64,000 nucleotides of DNA, taken from positions 1 through 64,000 of the forward strand of contig DASQUK010000054.1 of assembly GCA_035641315.1 (NCBI GenBank), in the 5' to 3' direction. Made by a program: the position numbers and the translations under genes. The DNA is from DASQUK01 sp035641315 (GTDB lineage: Bacteria > Actinomycetota > Acidimicrobiia > Acidimicrobiales > VFJN01). The notes beneath the pieces were generated by a model. That model ran no database searches, was not told the origin of the DNA, and saw nothing but the letters and a program-made list of their open reading frames with translations. The first letter of the stretch is position 1; every line of letters begins with the position of its first letter. Shown piece by piece: positions 32,640-41,588 of the stretch.

Positions 32640-32784
32640 GCCACGATCCTCTCAGGCCTCGAGCCAACCAGCCAGCCTGTGCGAAGACGCTGGGGCAGAG
32701 GACCGGTGGGGGTGTGGGGGCAGAGGCTCCCGCCACGGCGGCGGCCCAAATCTCGCCGAGCAACCTCTGGTTGCGAGGCGAAAA

Positions 32785-33276
32785 CTACACACAGTCGGTG
32801 CAGAGCATCTGGTCGGGGTCGGCGAGCTGGCTGGGGTGCTTGACCAGGAAGCAGGACTGGCACACGAACTCGCCGGGGCGCTTGGGCTGGATGCGCCCGG
32901 TGCCGTCGCCCCGCTCGTCGGTCTCGGGCTGCTCCTCCTCGTCCTCCTCGTCGCCCTCGTCGGGCTGGGCGGCGATCCGGTCCTTGAGGATGGTGTCGAG
33001 ATCGGCCTCGACATCGTCGGGGTCGAGATCCTCGTCCTCCTCTTCCTCGTCCTCGTCCTCGGAGCGGCGCCCCTTGGTGGCGGTCGCCTTGGGCTTGGGC
33101 GCGGGCTCGACCACGACGTCCTCCTCCTCCTCGTCGTCGAGCTCCTCGAACTCGTCGTCCTCCTCCACCTCGTCGTCGACGACGAGGGCCTCCTCGAGGT
33201 CCTCGGGCTCGGCTACGAACTCTTCCTCGAGGTCTTCGACGTCCAGTTCTTCGTCGGGGGTTTCTTCGTCAGCCAT
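32785..33276 (-). CDS. acidic DUF4193-like zinc protein
   Basis: The 163-residue protein is extremely acidic in its first 120 residues (runs of Glu and Asp such as EEEEDEDLDPDDVEADLD) and ends with a small metal-binding element, FVCQSCFLVKHPSQLADPDQ followed by MLCTDC. The C-terminus matches the DUF4193 pattern found across actinobacteria. The function is unknown; a role as a nucleic-acid mimic or a chaperone-like binder is speculation. GAAGGGA precedes the ATG. Confidence 0.75.
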   Translation of the reverse strand: MADEETPDEELDVEDLEEEFVAEPEDLEEALVVDDEVEEDDEFEELDDEEEEDVVVEPAPKPKATATKGRRSEDEDEEEEDEDLDPDDVEADLDTILKDRIAAQPDEGDEEDEEEQPETDERGDGTGRIQPKRPGEFVCQSCFLVKHPSQLADPDQMLCTDCV

Positions 33277-33433
33277 CGGGTCCCTTCACTGCCGGCCCTG
33301 CGCGGCCGGATCATAGGCACGCCGCTCAACACACCGAGAGTCGGGGATATGCCCTACCAAGGGCGGGTCAGGGTATCGACCGCCCCAGGCCCCCGTTGGG
33401 TGACTCAGGTCACACCAACACGGGGATCGCGGG

Positions 33434-35041
33434 TCAGCGAGACGCCCGTCGCTGCTCGGCGCGGCGCTCGGAGGCCAGGCGCTCGAGGTTGGGCTCGGGT
33501 GAGTGGTCGGCGAACCGCATCGCCTCTGCCACGGCCGGGTGGCCGGCCTGCTCGGCGATCAGCCGGTGCATCTGCTGGGCGACGACCCGATAGGCCGGGT
33601 GACCCTGCGGCGTGGTGCGAAGCTCGATCAGGTGCATCGCCTCGCGGGCGTTCATCTCCATGACGAAGCGCATCCGGTAGGCCAGCGAGACCGCGTAGGG
33701 GGCCTGGACTGGGAACCGGTCGGCCAGCGCGTCGTGTAGCGCCGCCGAGCGCTCCATCGCCTCGTCGAACTGCGGCGCCAAGCCCGCGATGTCCACGGCC
33801 TCGGGCCGCGTGTAGCCGTGGCGGGGCGACAGCGGCTGCCACTCGATCGTGAGCAGGCGGTGGCGCTGGAGGTCACGGAAGGCGCCGTAATCGGCCAGGA
33901 TGTCGAAGCGGTAGCTGGGACGCTCGAAGGCCCGGCCCGGCCGGTGGCGCCGGTTGCTGCGCTCCCCCACGTAGGCCCGCACCACCGCCAGCCGCTCCTC
34001 GGCGGGCATGGCCCGCACCTTGGCCTCGATGTCCGCTTCGGACAGGTGGGTGTAGGGGTAGACCATCGAGGCGACGAGCTTGACCTCGGCGTCCGGATCG
34101 AAGTCGACCAGACGCACGCTCGGGCCGCCGTCGTGGCCCGGTCCCTCGGGGAACAGCCGCGCCGCCAGCTCCTCCATGGCGTTGCGGGTCGAGGCCAGGT
34201 AGGTGCTGGCCGCCACACCCCGGTCGGTGACGTCGACGCGCTTGAGGAAGCTGGGGATGACCTTGCGCAGCTCGGTGAGCATGACGTCGGCGTAGCTGCG
34301 CGCCTCGGGCAGCGGATGCGCCCGCATGCGGAGCAGCAGCGCCTCGTAGGCCTGGCCGGTGCCGTAGATGCCGACATTGGACAGCGACGCCGCCGGCAGC
34401 ACCCCCCGCACCGAGTCGAACGCCTTGGCCTTGAGGGCCTGGCGGTAGATGAAGTCGCTGTCGGCGGGGTCCTTGGCGAAGCGGTCGCGGAAGAAGTCGA
34501 TCATGGTCGACGCCAGCTCGCCGTAGGTGTCGAACAGGCGGTCGAGGTCGCCGACGTAGCGCAGGCCCAGGTGGCTGCCGAGCACGGCCGGGTCGCGGTA
34601 GTAGCGGTAGCGGCCGCCGATGCGGGCGTCGTAGGCGATGTAGCGGGTGGACTGCTCGAGGTAGGACATCAGCCTGCCCCGCTCGAGCACCTTGGTCAGC
34701 AGGTTGGAGGCCTGTTCGCAGGCCAGGTGGACTCCGCCGAGCTGGGCGACCGAGTCGTCGCCGTACTCGAAGAACACCCGGTCGTACAGCTCCTCGGCCC
34801 GCTGCAGGCCCACGGTGGCATCGACAGTGGCGTCGCCGGCGATGTCGAGGTCGCCGACGAACTCGTCGAGGAACAGCCGCCGCAGGCTCTTGGGCGAGCG
34901 GGAGTAGCGGGCGAACAGCGCGCCCTTCACGACCTCGGGCAGGTTGACCAGGGCGAACACCGGGCCGTCGAGGTTGGTGAAGTAGCGCCTCAGGACGTCG
35001 GCCTCGGCGGGCGTGAAGTCCTCGCTGACGTAGACCGTCAT
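33434..35041 (-). CDS. thyX: two-domain ThyX-like (FAD-dependent thymidylate synthase) protein
   Basis: ThyX makes dTMP from dUMP using methylene-tetrahydrofolate, FAD and NADPH. The usual enzyme is about 220-250 residues; this one has 535 and two ThyX-like halves. The N-terminal half carries RGRLMSYLEQSTRY, resembling the ThyX motif RHRxxSxxxxSxR. The C-terminal half carries DLQRHRLLTIEWQPLSPRHG. Arg/Tyr-rich and Glu-rich binding segments occur in both (FFEYGDDSVAQLGGVHLACE, FVMEMNAREAMHLIELRTTP). Long ThyX-like proteins of this sort are known from actinobacteria, but which half is catalytic is not clear. Confidence 0.78.
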   Translation of the reverse strand: MTVYVSEDFTPAEADVLRRYFTNLDGPVFALVNLPEVVKGALFARYSRSPKSLRRLFLDEFVGDLDIAGDATVDATVGLQRAEELYDRVFFEYGDDSVAQLGGVHLACEQASNLLTKVLERGRLMSYLEQSTRYIAYDARIGGRYRYYRDPAVLGSHLGLRYVGDLDRLFDTYGELASTMIDFFRDRFAKDPADSDFIYRQALKAKAFDSVRGVLPAASLSNVGIYGTGQAYEALLLRMRAHPLPEARSYADVMLTELRKVIPSFLKRVDVTDRGVAASTYLASTRNAMEELAARLFPEGPGHDGGPSVRLVDFDPDAEVKLVASMVYPYTHLSEADIEAKVRAMPAEERLAVVRAYVGERSNRRHRPGRAFERPSYRFDILADYGAFRDLQRHRLLTIEWQPLSPRHGYTRPEAVDIAGLAPQFDEAMERSAALHDALADRFPVQAPYAVSLAYRMRFVMEMNAREAMHLIELRTTPQGHPAYRVVAQQMHRLIAEQAGHPAVAEAMRFADHSPEPNLERLASERRAEQRRASR

Positions 35042-35090
35042 AGGGGGCCAGATGGTACGTGCGGCTCTCCGGCTGATCGGGGATGCCGCA

Positions 35091-36296
35091 TCAGCTGCGG
35101 CGGACGTTCACCGACGCCTCCCACTCGGCCCGCGCGAGGTCGACGAGGCCCTCGTCGAGCCACAGGTCGGCGACCGTGAACGCCAGCGCCTTGGCCCCGT
35201 CGACGACGGCCTGGTCGCCCTCCGGTCCCCCGGCGAACCCGGCGAACGCCGGCGTGTGGATCGGCACGCCCGGCGGCGCCACCTGGATCATCGGATGGAT
35301 CGCCGGCACCTCGTAGCTGACGTTGCCCATGTCGGTGCTGCCCACCACCCGCCGGGTGGTCGAGGGCGACCGGACCATGCGGCCAAGGGCCTCGGCGTTG
35401 GCCCGGTAGCGCTCGACGATCGCCTGGTTGTCGACCATGTCGGCGTAGACGACGTCGCGCCAGCCGATGTCGATCTCGCAGCCGGCCGCCTCGGCACCCG
35501 CCTCCAGGCAGGCAACGAAGCGCTGCTTCAGCCGGTCCAACCCCGCCAGGGTGGGCGAGCGGACCATCCACTCGCTCTGCGCCCGGGCCGGGACGATGTT
35601 GGGCTTGTCGCCGCCGTGGCTGATGATGCCGTGGATCCGCTCGCCGGGCGCTATGTGCTGTCGCAGCGCCGCCACGTTGACGTAGCCGAGCACGGCGGCG
35701 TCGAGCGCGTTGCGGCCCCGGTGGGGGAAGGCGGCGGCGTGGGCGGCCTCGCCCGTGTAGGTGACCACGACCTCGTGCACGGCGATCACGTCCATCGCCG
35801 CCAGGTCCGCGTCGGCCGGGTGGACCATGAGCGCGGCGTCGACGCCCTTGAACGCGCCGGCGTCGATGAGGTGCAGCTTTCCACCGCCACCCTCCTCGGC
35901 AGGCGAGCCCACCACGGCCACACGGCCCCCGAGCTCCTCGGCCAGCGCCGCCGCCGCCAGCCCGGCCCCCAGCCCGGCGGCGGCGATGACGTTGTGGCCG
36001 CAGGCGTGGCCGATGCCCGGCAGCGCGTCGTACTCGCACAGGACCGCGACCGTCGGCCCGGTGGATCCCGCGTGGGCCTCGAACGCGGTGTCCATCCCCC
36101 GGGCCGAGCGGGTCACGCCCAGCCCCTCCTCCTCGAGCACCCGGGTCAGCAGGTCGTGCGCGAACCTCTCCTCGTAGCCCAGCTCGGGCTGGGCGTGGAT
36201 CTGGTGGGACACGTCCACCAGCAGCCCCCGCCGCCGGTCGACCTCGGCGGCCAGGCGCGCCTTGACGTCGGAGAGATCGGAGCGGGGGCCGTCCAT
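35091..36296 (-). CDS. M20-family amidohydrolase
   Basis: The 401-residue metallopeptidase resembles the AbgB/indoleacetyl-amino-acid hydrolase group. Visible are HAQPELGYEERFA, EYDALPGIGHACGHNVIAAA with the His/Cys metal site, SPAEEGGGGKLHLIDAGAF with the catalytic Glu, and TGEAAHAAAFPHRGRNALDA, where the lid domain begins. It probably cleaves an amide of a carboxylic acid. Start ATG 36296 was chosen over the GTG at 36299, three bases upstream. It lies nine bases from the next upstream gene. Confidence 0.88.
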   Translation of the reverse strand: MDGPRSDLSDVKARLAAEVDRRRGLLVDVSHQIHAQPELGYEERFAHDLLTRVLEEEGLGVTRSARGMDTAFEAHAGSTGPTVAVLCEYDALPGIGHACGHNVIAAAGLGAGLAAAALAEELGGRVAVVGSPAEEGGGGKLHLIDAGAFKGVDAALMVHPADADLAAMDVIAVHEVVVTYTGEAAHAAAFPHRGRNALDAAVLGYVNVAALRQHIAPGERIHGIISHGGDKPNIVPARAQSEWMVRSPTLAGLDRLKQRFVACLEAGAEAAGCEIDIGWRDVVYADMVDNQAIVERYRANAEALGRMVRSPSTTRRVVGSTDMGNVSYEVPAIHPMIQVAPPGVPIHTPAFAGFAGGPEGDQAVVDGAKALAFTVADLWLDEGLVDLARAEWEASVNVRRS

Positions 36297-36305
36297 CACG
36301 CCACG

Positions 36306-37292
36306 CTAGCTGGGGTGTCGCAGCACGATCTTGCCCAGCTGCGCACCCTGGCGCAGCCGGTCCAGGGCTGTCGGGTACCCGGCCAGATCGAAGACCTCGT
36401 CGACGGTGATGGGGAGCCCCTGGGCCACGAGCCGGGTCACATCGTCGAACTCTGGGTACGACCCCATGGTCGATCCGATGATCTGGATCTGCTTGAAGAA
36501 CAGGCGGGGCAGGCTGAGCTCCACCTTCTGTCCCGACGTGCCCCCGCACACCACCAGCCGTCCGCCCGGCCGCAGCGCCTTGACCGAGCGGTCCCATGTC
36601 GCCGGGCCCACGCTCTCGACCACGACGTCGACCTGCACCGGCCAATCCCCGTCCGAGTCGAACGCGTCGGCCGCACCCAGCTCGACCGCCCGCTTGCGCT
36701 TGGCCTCGTCGCGCGAGGTGACGTAGACGACCGCTCCCAGCCGTTGGGCCAGCGCCAGGGCCGCCGTGCTCACGCCGCCACCCACGCCCACGACCAGCAC
36801 CGACTCGCCTGCGGTCAGGTGGGCACGGCGCAGCATGCGCCAAGCGGTGAGGGTGGCCAGCGGGTAGGCGGCGCACTCCTCCCAGCTACGGTCGGACGGC
36901 CGGGCCACGATGTTGCGGCCCGGCACCACCACCAGCCTGCCGTGACCGCCCCAGCGGTGCTCGCCCACGATCTGGAAGCCCGCCCCGAGGGGTGAGTCCA
37001 AACCGTGCTCCACCACCGCTTCCAGCGGCGAGACGGCGGGGTTGACCACCACCTCGTCGCCGGGGGCCACGTGGTCGACCCCCTCCCCCACGGCGTCGAC
37101 CACGCCGGCGACGTCGCAGCCGGGGACGTGTGGCAGCGGCGGCCGGGGCATCCCCTGGGTGAGCCACAGGTCCATGTGGTTGAGCGCCGAGGCCACGGGA
37201 CGGACCCGCACCTCGCCAGGGCCGGCGACCGGGTCGTCGATCTCGGCGAAGCGGTAGCTGCCGGGTGACTCGTCCAGGATCCAGGCACGCAC
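36306..37292 (-). CDS. zinc-binding dehydrogenase / quinone oxidoreductase-like protein
   Basis: This 328-residue medium-chain reductase begins VRAWILDESPGSYRFAEI and includes ALNHMDLWLTQGMP, PHVPGCDVAGVVDAVGEGVD and the nucleotide-binding LVVGVGGGVSTAALALAQ. No structural zinc tetrad is present and the first zinc ligand Cys is replaced by Asn (ALNHMDLW), so it is of the NADPH:quinone oxidoreductase or zinc-free type. ADAFDSDGDWPVQVDVVVES is the family's typical Rossmann C-terminal section. GTG 37292 is the start by homology. Confidence 0.85.
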   Translation of the reverse strand: MRAWILDESPGSYRFAEIDDPVAGPGEVRVRPVASALNHMDLWLTQGMPRPPLPHVPGCDVAGVVDAVGEGVDHVAPGDEVVVNPAVSPLEAVVEHGLDSPLGAGFQIVGEHRWGGHGRLVVVPGRNIVARPSDRSWEECAAYPLATLTAWRMLRRAHLTAGESVLVVGVGGGVSTAALALAQRLGAVVYVTSRDEAKRKRAVELGAADAFDSDGDWPVQVDVVVESVGPATWDRSVKALRPGGRLVVCGGTSGQKVELSLPRLFFKQIQIIGSTMGSYPEFDDVTRLVAQGLPITVDEVFDLAGYPTALDRLRQGAQLGKIVLRHPS

Positions 37293-37336
37293 CCTGGGAA
37301 CGCTAAGCCAACCGGAAGGTGGGGGGTGCGGGGAGG

Positions 37337-37366
37337 TCGAGGGGGGAGGGTTTCCCTCCCCCTCGA
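37337..37366. terminator. G/C-rich hairpin after the DAGK-like gene
   Basis: TCGAGGGGGGAGGG (37337-37350) pairs with CCCTCCCCCTCGA (37354-37366) apart from one bulged base, with a TTT loop. It lies four bases beyond the 3' end of the leftward DAGK-like gene and before the next start at 37292. There is no T-tract after it, so termination is only plausible. Confidence 0.4.
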
Positions 37367-37369
37367 AAC

Positions 37370-37987
37370 TCACACCACGCAGATCAGCGCGTCGGGCTCG
37401 ATGCGCACCGACAGGGCGGTGGCAGCGCCAATCCGCTCGCCGTCGAGCCACACGGGCGTGGGGCGGTCGAAGGTCGCGTGGAGCGCCGGGCGGCGGCCCT
37501 GGCGGATGGCGGGATGGGGCACGTGGCTCCCGGTGGGCAGGCGGCTCCGGGCCTTGACGCGGTCGGCGAGGCTCATGTCCGCCGCCACCTCGATCACGTC
37601 TAGAAGCCCGTCGTTGGGATGCGCACGGGGGGCCACGTCCCAGGCGCCGAGGAACTCGGCGTTCATGGCCGCCAGGATCGGTCCCCGCCACCACGAGCGC
37701 CGGGCCACCAGGTGGGCCACGAACCAGTGCAACCGGCCGTCGACCAGCACCGCCCCCAGATCGACCGGCGCCCGCAGCGCGTCATCGGACCGCAGCCGTA
37801 GGACGTCGCCCCGCCCGCCCAGCGTGCGGCACAGGTCGCCCCCGGCCAGTCCCAGCGGCGGAGGCGGCTCCCCCGCCCGCCGCGCCGCCTCGACGACCCG
37901 CCGTGCCTCGACGTCGCTGTGCACGACCACCCCATCGTCGGCGAGGGCGCCGGGCTCGCCCCACGCCTCGCCCCTGCGGACCGTCAT
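37370..37987 (-). CDS. diacylglycerol-kinase-like C-terminal lobe protein
   Basis: This 205-residue protein resembles only the C-terminal, beta-rich lobe of the diacylglycerol/sphingosine kinase family: MNAEFLGAWDVAPRAHPNDG, LLDVIEVAADMSLADRVKAR, SHVPHPAIRQGRR and PVWLDGERIG. The catalytic N-terminal lobe with GGDGT is missing; a GGDL fragment sits at about residue 50 but without the rest. It is either a stand-alone relative or a shortened gene. It starts at ATG 37987, 28 bases after the helY stop. Confidence 0.6.
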   Translation of the reverse strand: MTVRRGEAWGEPGALADDGVVVHSDVEARRVVEAARRAGEPPPPLGLAGGDLCRTLGGRGDVLRLRSDDALRAPVDLGAVLVDGRLHWFVAHLVARRSWWRGPILAAMNAEFLGAWDVAPRAHPNDGLLDVIEVAADMSLADRVKARSRLPTGSHVPHPAIRQGRRPALHATFDRPTPVWLDGERIGAATALSVRIEPDALICVV

Positions 37988-38015
37988 CGGAGGGGTCCGG
38001 ACGGGCGAAGCCGGC

Positions 38016-40697
38016 TCAAGGGGCCCCCACGACCTCTTCCAACGTGGAGGAGATCGAGACCACCCCCCGGTGCAGCGCCTCCGCCGCCTGGCGGGCGACC
38101 CGGGCCGTCTCGGGGTTGGGGGCGACGTCGCCGATCTGGCGCACGAGGTCGATGAGCGTCTTGATGTTGCGCACGAAGTCGCCGCCGGACACGCCCTCGT
38201 CGCCCAGCACCTCGCCCAACGGCTCGCCCGCCGCCCAGGCGTGGGCCAGGGCCAGGAAGCCCGGATCGGGCAGGCGGGTGCCCGGCAGGCCGGCGGCGTC
38301 CTCGTCGGCGCGCAGCTCGTCGGCCAGCCGCTCGAGATCGGTCCACCGGCCGCGCACCAGCCGTGACGGGAACCACGCCGGCGGCACCGGGCCGGGCCCC
38401 CGCTGCTCGTAGGTGAAGCAGGACACCAGGCCGGCCATCGATGCCGGGTCGAGGCCGTCGAGCAGGCCGCTGACCATGGCCTCGGCCACCAGCAGGTCGC
38501 TCTCGTGGTAGGTGCGTGCCAGCACCTCCCCCCGCGGCGTCAGCGCCCAGCCGTCCAGGTATCCCCACGCCTCCAGCAGGCGGAGCACGCGGTCGAAGCG
38601 CCGAGCCAGCGACTCGGTGCGCGACCGGACCTCTCGCCGCATGTCCGACAGCTCCCGCCGGGCCCGGTCGAGCTGGCTCAGTGCCCGCAGGTGCCGGTCG
38701 CGGTCCGGGCAGTCGTGCACGGGGTGGTCCGCCAACGGAGACGGTTCGGCACCAGTTCCAGTGACGCCATCCGTCGATTTCCGACGGTTTGCGTCGCCAG
38801 AACCGGACGGCACCGCCGGCTCCGCGGAGCGTCGCTGGTCCAGCCGGGCCCGTCGCAGCTCGCCGGCCAGCTTGCGCTGGAACGCCCGGTTGTTGGGCGT
38901 GTACGGCGCCGGCAGCTCCACCCGGCCGAGGCGCGCCGGCGGCTGGTCGAGGTCGTCGGCGCCCAGGCTGACGCGGTCGCCGTCCCGGTCGATGCCCCGC
39001 AGCCGCATGGCACCGCCCTTGCGGCTGGCCACCGAAAGCACCGCCAGCGGCCTGCCCCCCACCTCGACCACGTCCCCGGGCATGAGCCGGGACAGGGCGA
39101 ACTCGACCGACCCGGCGGGCGACGGCTGGGGCTTCGCCGGGGTCGCCGCCAGCCGGAGCCGCCGGTACTCATCGGCGTCGCCCCGGTCGCAGCGCGCCTC
39201 GTCCTCCAGGCGGTCGATCCGCTCCTGTTGGCGCTCGATGCGGGCCTCGAACCGAACCACCGCCCGGTCCGCCTGGAACTGGGCGAACGACAGGTTCAGG
39301 AGGTGGTGGGCGTCGGCGGGCTCGTAGCGCCGCACCAGGTTGGCGGCCATGTTGTAGGTGGGACGGAAGGCGGAGCGCAGACCGTAGGTCCGGCTCGACG
39401 CCAGCGACGCCACCTGGTCGAAGGGTACGAACGGCGACCACAGCACGATGGCGTAGCCCAGGTCGTCGATCCCCCGCCGGCCGGCCCGCCCCGTGAGCTG
39501 CGTGTACTCCCCCGGCGTCAGGAAGGCCCGGGCCTCACCCGTGAACTTGGTCAACCGCTCGATGATCACGGTGCGGGCCGGCATGTTGACGCCCAGCGCC
39601 AACGTCTCGGTGGCGAACACGGCTTTTACCAGGCCCTCGACGAAGCAGGCCTCCACCGCCTCCTTGAACGGCGGGACCATGCCGGCGTGGTGGGCGGCCA
39701 GGCCCATCTCCAGCGCCGCCTCCCAGCGGTCGTAGTCGAGCACATCGAGGTCGTCGTCGCTGAGCGCCGCGGTCCGCTCCTCGACGATGGCCCGGATGCG
39801 GGCCCGCTCGTCGGGGGTCGTCAGGCGCAGCCCGGCGTCGAGGCAGGCGGTGACGGCCTCCTCACAGCCCATGCGGCTGAAGATGAAGTAGAGCGCCGGC
39901 AGCATCTCCCGCTCGGCCAGCATGTCGATCACCTCGGGACGCCGGGGTGTGAAGAACCGCCGCCGGGGCCGCCGCGCCGGTCCCCGGCGGGGCCCCCGCC
40001 CGTGGAGGGTGTCGTTGTCGAGCCGGTCGGCCTCGGGGTTGGGCCGCCCGTCGACCAGGGTCGGCAGCAGGTGGGGGCGCTCGCTCTGGCGGTCGCCGAC
40101 GAGGTAGAGGTTGCGCAGCTCGACCGGGCGCTGCTCCTCGAGCACGAGCGTGGTGGGCCCCCGCACCGTCTCGAGCCACTCGGCGACCTCCTCGGCGTTC
40201 GACACGGTGGCCGACAGGCACACCAGCCGCACCTCGGCGGGCAGGTGGATGATGACCTCCTCCCACACCGGGCCCCGGTAGGCGTCCTGGAGGTAGTGGA
40301 CCTCGTCGAGCACCGCGAACCGCAGCCCTCGCAGCGCCGGCGAGGCGGCGTAGATCATGTTGCGCAGCACCTCAGTGGTCATGACCACGACGGGCGCGTC
40401 GCCGTTGATGCTGTTGTCTCCAGTCAGCAGGCCCACGTTGTCGGCGCCGTGCCGCCGGGCGAGGTCGGCGAACTTCTGGTTGGACAGCGCCTTGATCGGC
40501 GTCGTGTAGAAGGCCTTGCCGCCCTCGGACAGGGCCCGGGCGACGGCGTGCTCCGCCACGACCGTCTTCCCCGAGCCGGTGGGCGCGGCCACGAGCACCG
40601 AACGGTCTTGATCGAGCGCGGCCAGCGCCCGGAGCTGGAAGGCATCGAGCTCGAACGGGTACGCGCCCGCGCCGACATCCGCGCCGTCGCCGGTCAC
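38016..40697 (-). CDS. helY: HelY-type Ski2/Mtr4-like DEAD/DEAH helicase
   Basis: The 893-residue helicase starts at a GTG overlapping the tatC stop (GTGA). The N-terminal core has FELDAFQLRALAALDQDRSV, Walker A VAAPTGSGKTVVAEHAVARA, TTPIKALSNQKF, the DEVH box VLDEVHYLQD, SATVSNAEEVAEW and the motif VI region YTQLTGRAGRRGIDDLG. After a linker with FEARIERQQERIDRLEDEAR, the C-terminal half resembles the helical DSHCT domain. In mycobacteria helY also follows tatC near the paf genes. RNA unwinding is expected; the exact role is unknown. Confidence 0.93.
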   Translation of the reverse strand: MTGDGADVGAGAYPFELDAFQLRALAALDQDRSVLVAAPTGSGKTVVAEHAVARALSEGGKAFYTTPIKALSNQKFADLARRHGADNVGLLTGDNSINGDAPVVVMTTEVLRNMIYAASPALRGLRFAVLDEVHYLQDAYRGPVWEEVIIHLPAEVRLVCLSATVSNAEEVAEWLETVRGPTTLVLEEQRPVELRNLYLVGDRQSERPHLLPTLVDGRPNPEADRLDNDTLHGRGPRRGPARRPRRRFFTPRRPEVIDMLAEREMLPALYFIFSRMGCEEAVTACLDAGLRLTTPDERARIRAIVEERTAALSDDDLDVLDYDRWEAALEMGLAAHHAGMVPPFKEAVEACFVEGLVKAVFATETLALGVNMPARTVIIERLTKFTGEARAFLTPGEYTQLTGRAGRRGIDDLGYAIVLWSPFVPFDQVASLASSRTYGLRSAFRPTYNMAANLVRRYEPADAHHLLNLSFAQFQADRAVVRFEARIERQQERIDRLEDEARCDRGDADEYRRLRLAATPAKPQPSPAGSVEFALSRLMPGDVVEVGGRPLAVLSVASRKGGAMRLRGIDRDGDRVSLGADDLDQPPARLGRVELPAPYTPNNRAFQRKLAGELRRARLDQRRSAEPAVPSGSGDANRRKSTDGVTGTGAEPSPLADHPVHDCPDRDRHLRALSQLDRARRELSDMRREVRSRTESLARRFDRVLRLLEAWGYLDGWALTPRGEVLARTYHESDLLVAEAMVSGLLDGLDPASMAGLVSCFTYEQRGPGPVPPAWFPSRLVRGRWTDLERLADELRADEDAAGLPGTRLPDPGFLALAHAWAAGEPLGEVLGDEGVSGGDFVRNIKTLIDLVRQIGDVAPNPETARVARQAAEALHRGVVSISSTLEEVVGAP

Positions 40698-41467
40698 GCC
40701 GCGGCGTCCCGCAGCGCCTGCCGTTTGGTGATGAAGCTGCCGATGAGGATGGCGACCTCGTAGAAGACCACCATCGGCACCGACAGCATGAGCATGCTGA
40801 TCGGGTCGCCCGAGGGGGTGATCACGGCCACGAGTATGCAGATACCAACGATGGCGAACCGGCGACCCCGGCGCAGGGTGTCGGTCTCGAGGATGCCGGC
40901 CATCTGGAAGAAGATGAGCACGATCGGGAACTCGAAGCCGACGCCGAACGCCAGCATCATGTACGTGATCAGCCGGAAGTACTTCCCCGCTGTGTAGCCC
41001 GTGATGAACCCCTCGCCGCCGATCTCGATCAGGAAGTCGAAGGCCCGGGGCAGCGTGAAGTAGGCGAGCGTCGCACCCAGCGCGAAGAGGAGGAGGGCCG
41101 ACAGCACGAACGGGATCGCGTAGCGCTTCTCGTTGGCGTAGAGGCCGGGGCTGACGAAACGCCAGATCTGCCACAGCAGCACGGGCATGGCGAAGGCGAT
41201 CCCGGCGTAGGCGGAGGTCCGCATCCGGATGCTGAACCCCTCGAGCGGGTCGGTCTGCAGGAGCCTGCCGCCGCCGATGGTCGGATGCTTGTCGGCGATG
41301 TCCTGGTAGGGCCGGATCAGCACGTCGAAGATCTGCTCGTACAGGATGAAGCCCGCCAGCATCCCGAGGGCCACGGCGACGACGCAGATGATGAGACGGG
41401 TGCGCAGCTCGGTGAGGTGCTCGACGAGCGTCATGCCCTGGTCGGGCGACGTCCTGGCGGCGCTCAT
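40694..41467 (-). CDS. tatC: Sec-independent protein translocase TatC
   Basis: TatC is the six-helix receptor of the twin-arginine export pathway. The 257-residue protein starts with MSAARTSPDQGMTLVEHLTE, then LRTRLIICVVAVALGMLAG, and includes the periplasmic DPLEGFSIRMRTSAYAGIAF, FVSPGLYANEKRY and the SGD turn in VITPSGDPISMLMLSVPM, all typical of TatC. The start at 41467 is next to the GGGGAG that ends a dispersed repeat. It is translationally coupled to helY. Confidence 0.95.
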   Translation of the reverse strand: MSAARTSPDQGMTLVEHLTELRTRLIICVVAVALGMLAGFILYEQIFDVLIRPYQDIADKHPTIGGGRLLQTDPLEGFSIRMRTSAYAGIAFAMPVLLWQIWRFVSPGLYANEKRYAIPFVLSALLLFALGATLAYFTLPRAFDFLIEIGGEGFITGYTAGKYFRLITYMMLAFGVGFEFPIVLIFFQMAGILETDTLRRGRRFAIVGICILVAVITPSGDPISMLMLSVPMVVFYEVAILIGSFITKRQALRDAAA

Positions 41468-41471
41468 TGCT

Positions 41472-41545
41472 CCCCGCTCATGCTGCTTCGCAGCGGGCCG
41501 CTCGGGCCTCGCTCGCTCGCTCGCCCTGCGGGATGCTCGCTCATG
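41472..41545. repeat. dispersed operon-internal repeat, copy c
   Basis: CCCGCTCATGCTGCTTCGCA, then GCGGGCCGCTCGGGCC, form the hairpin module (41472-41508), followed by the CGCTCGCTCGCTCGCCCTGC module and GGATGCTCGCTCAT. In the direction of tatB-tatC it ends with AGCGGGGAGCA directly before the tatC start codon. Confidence 0.8.
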
Positions 41546-41588
41546 GCTGATGGCCCGCCCGCGCTGAGTGCTGGCTCACGACGGTCTC

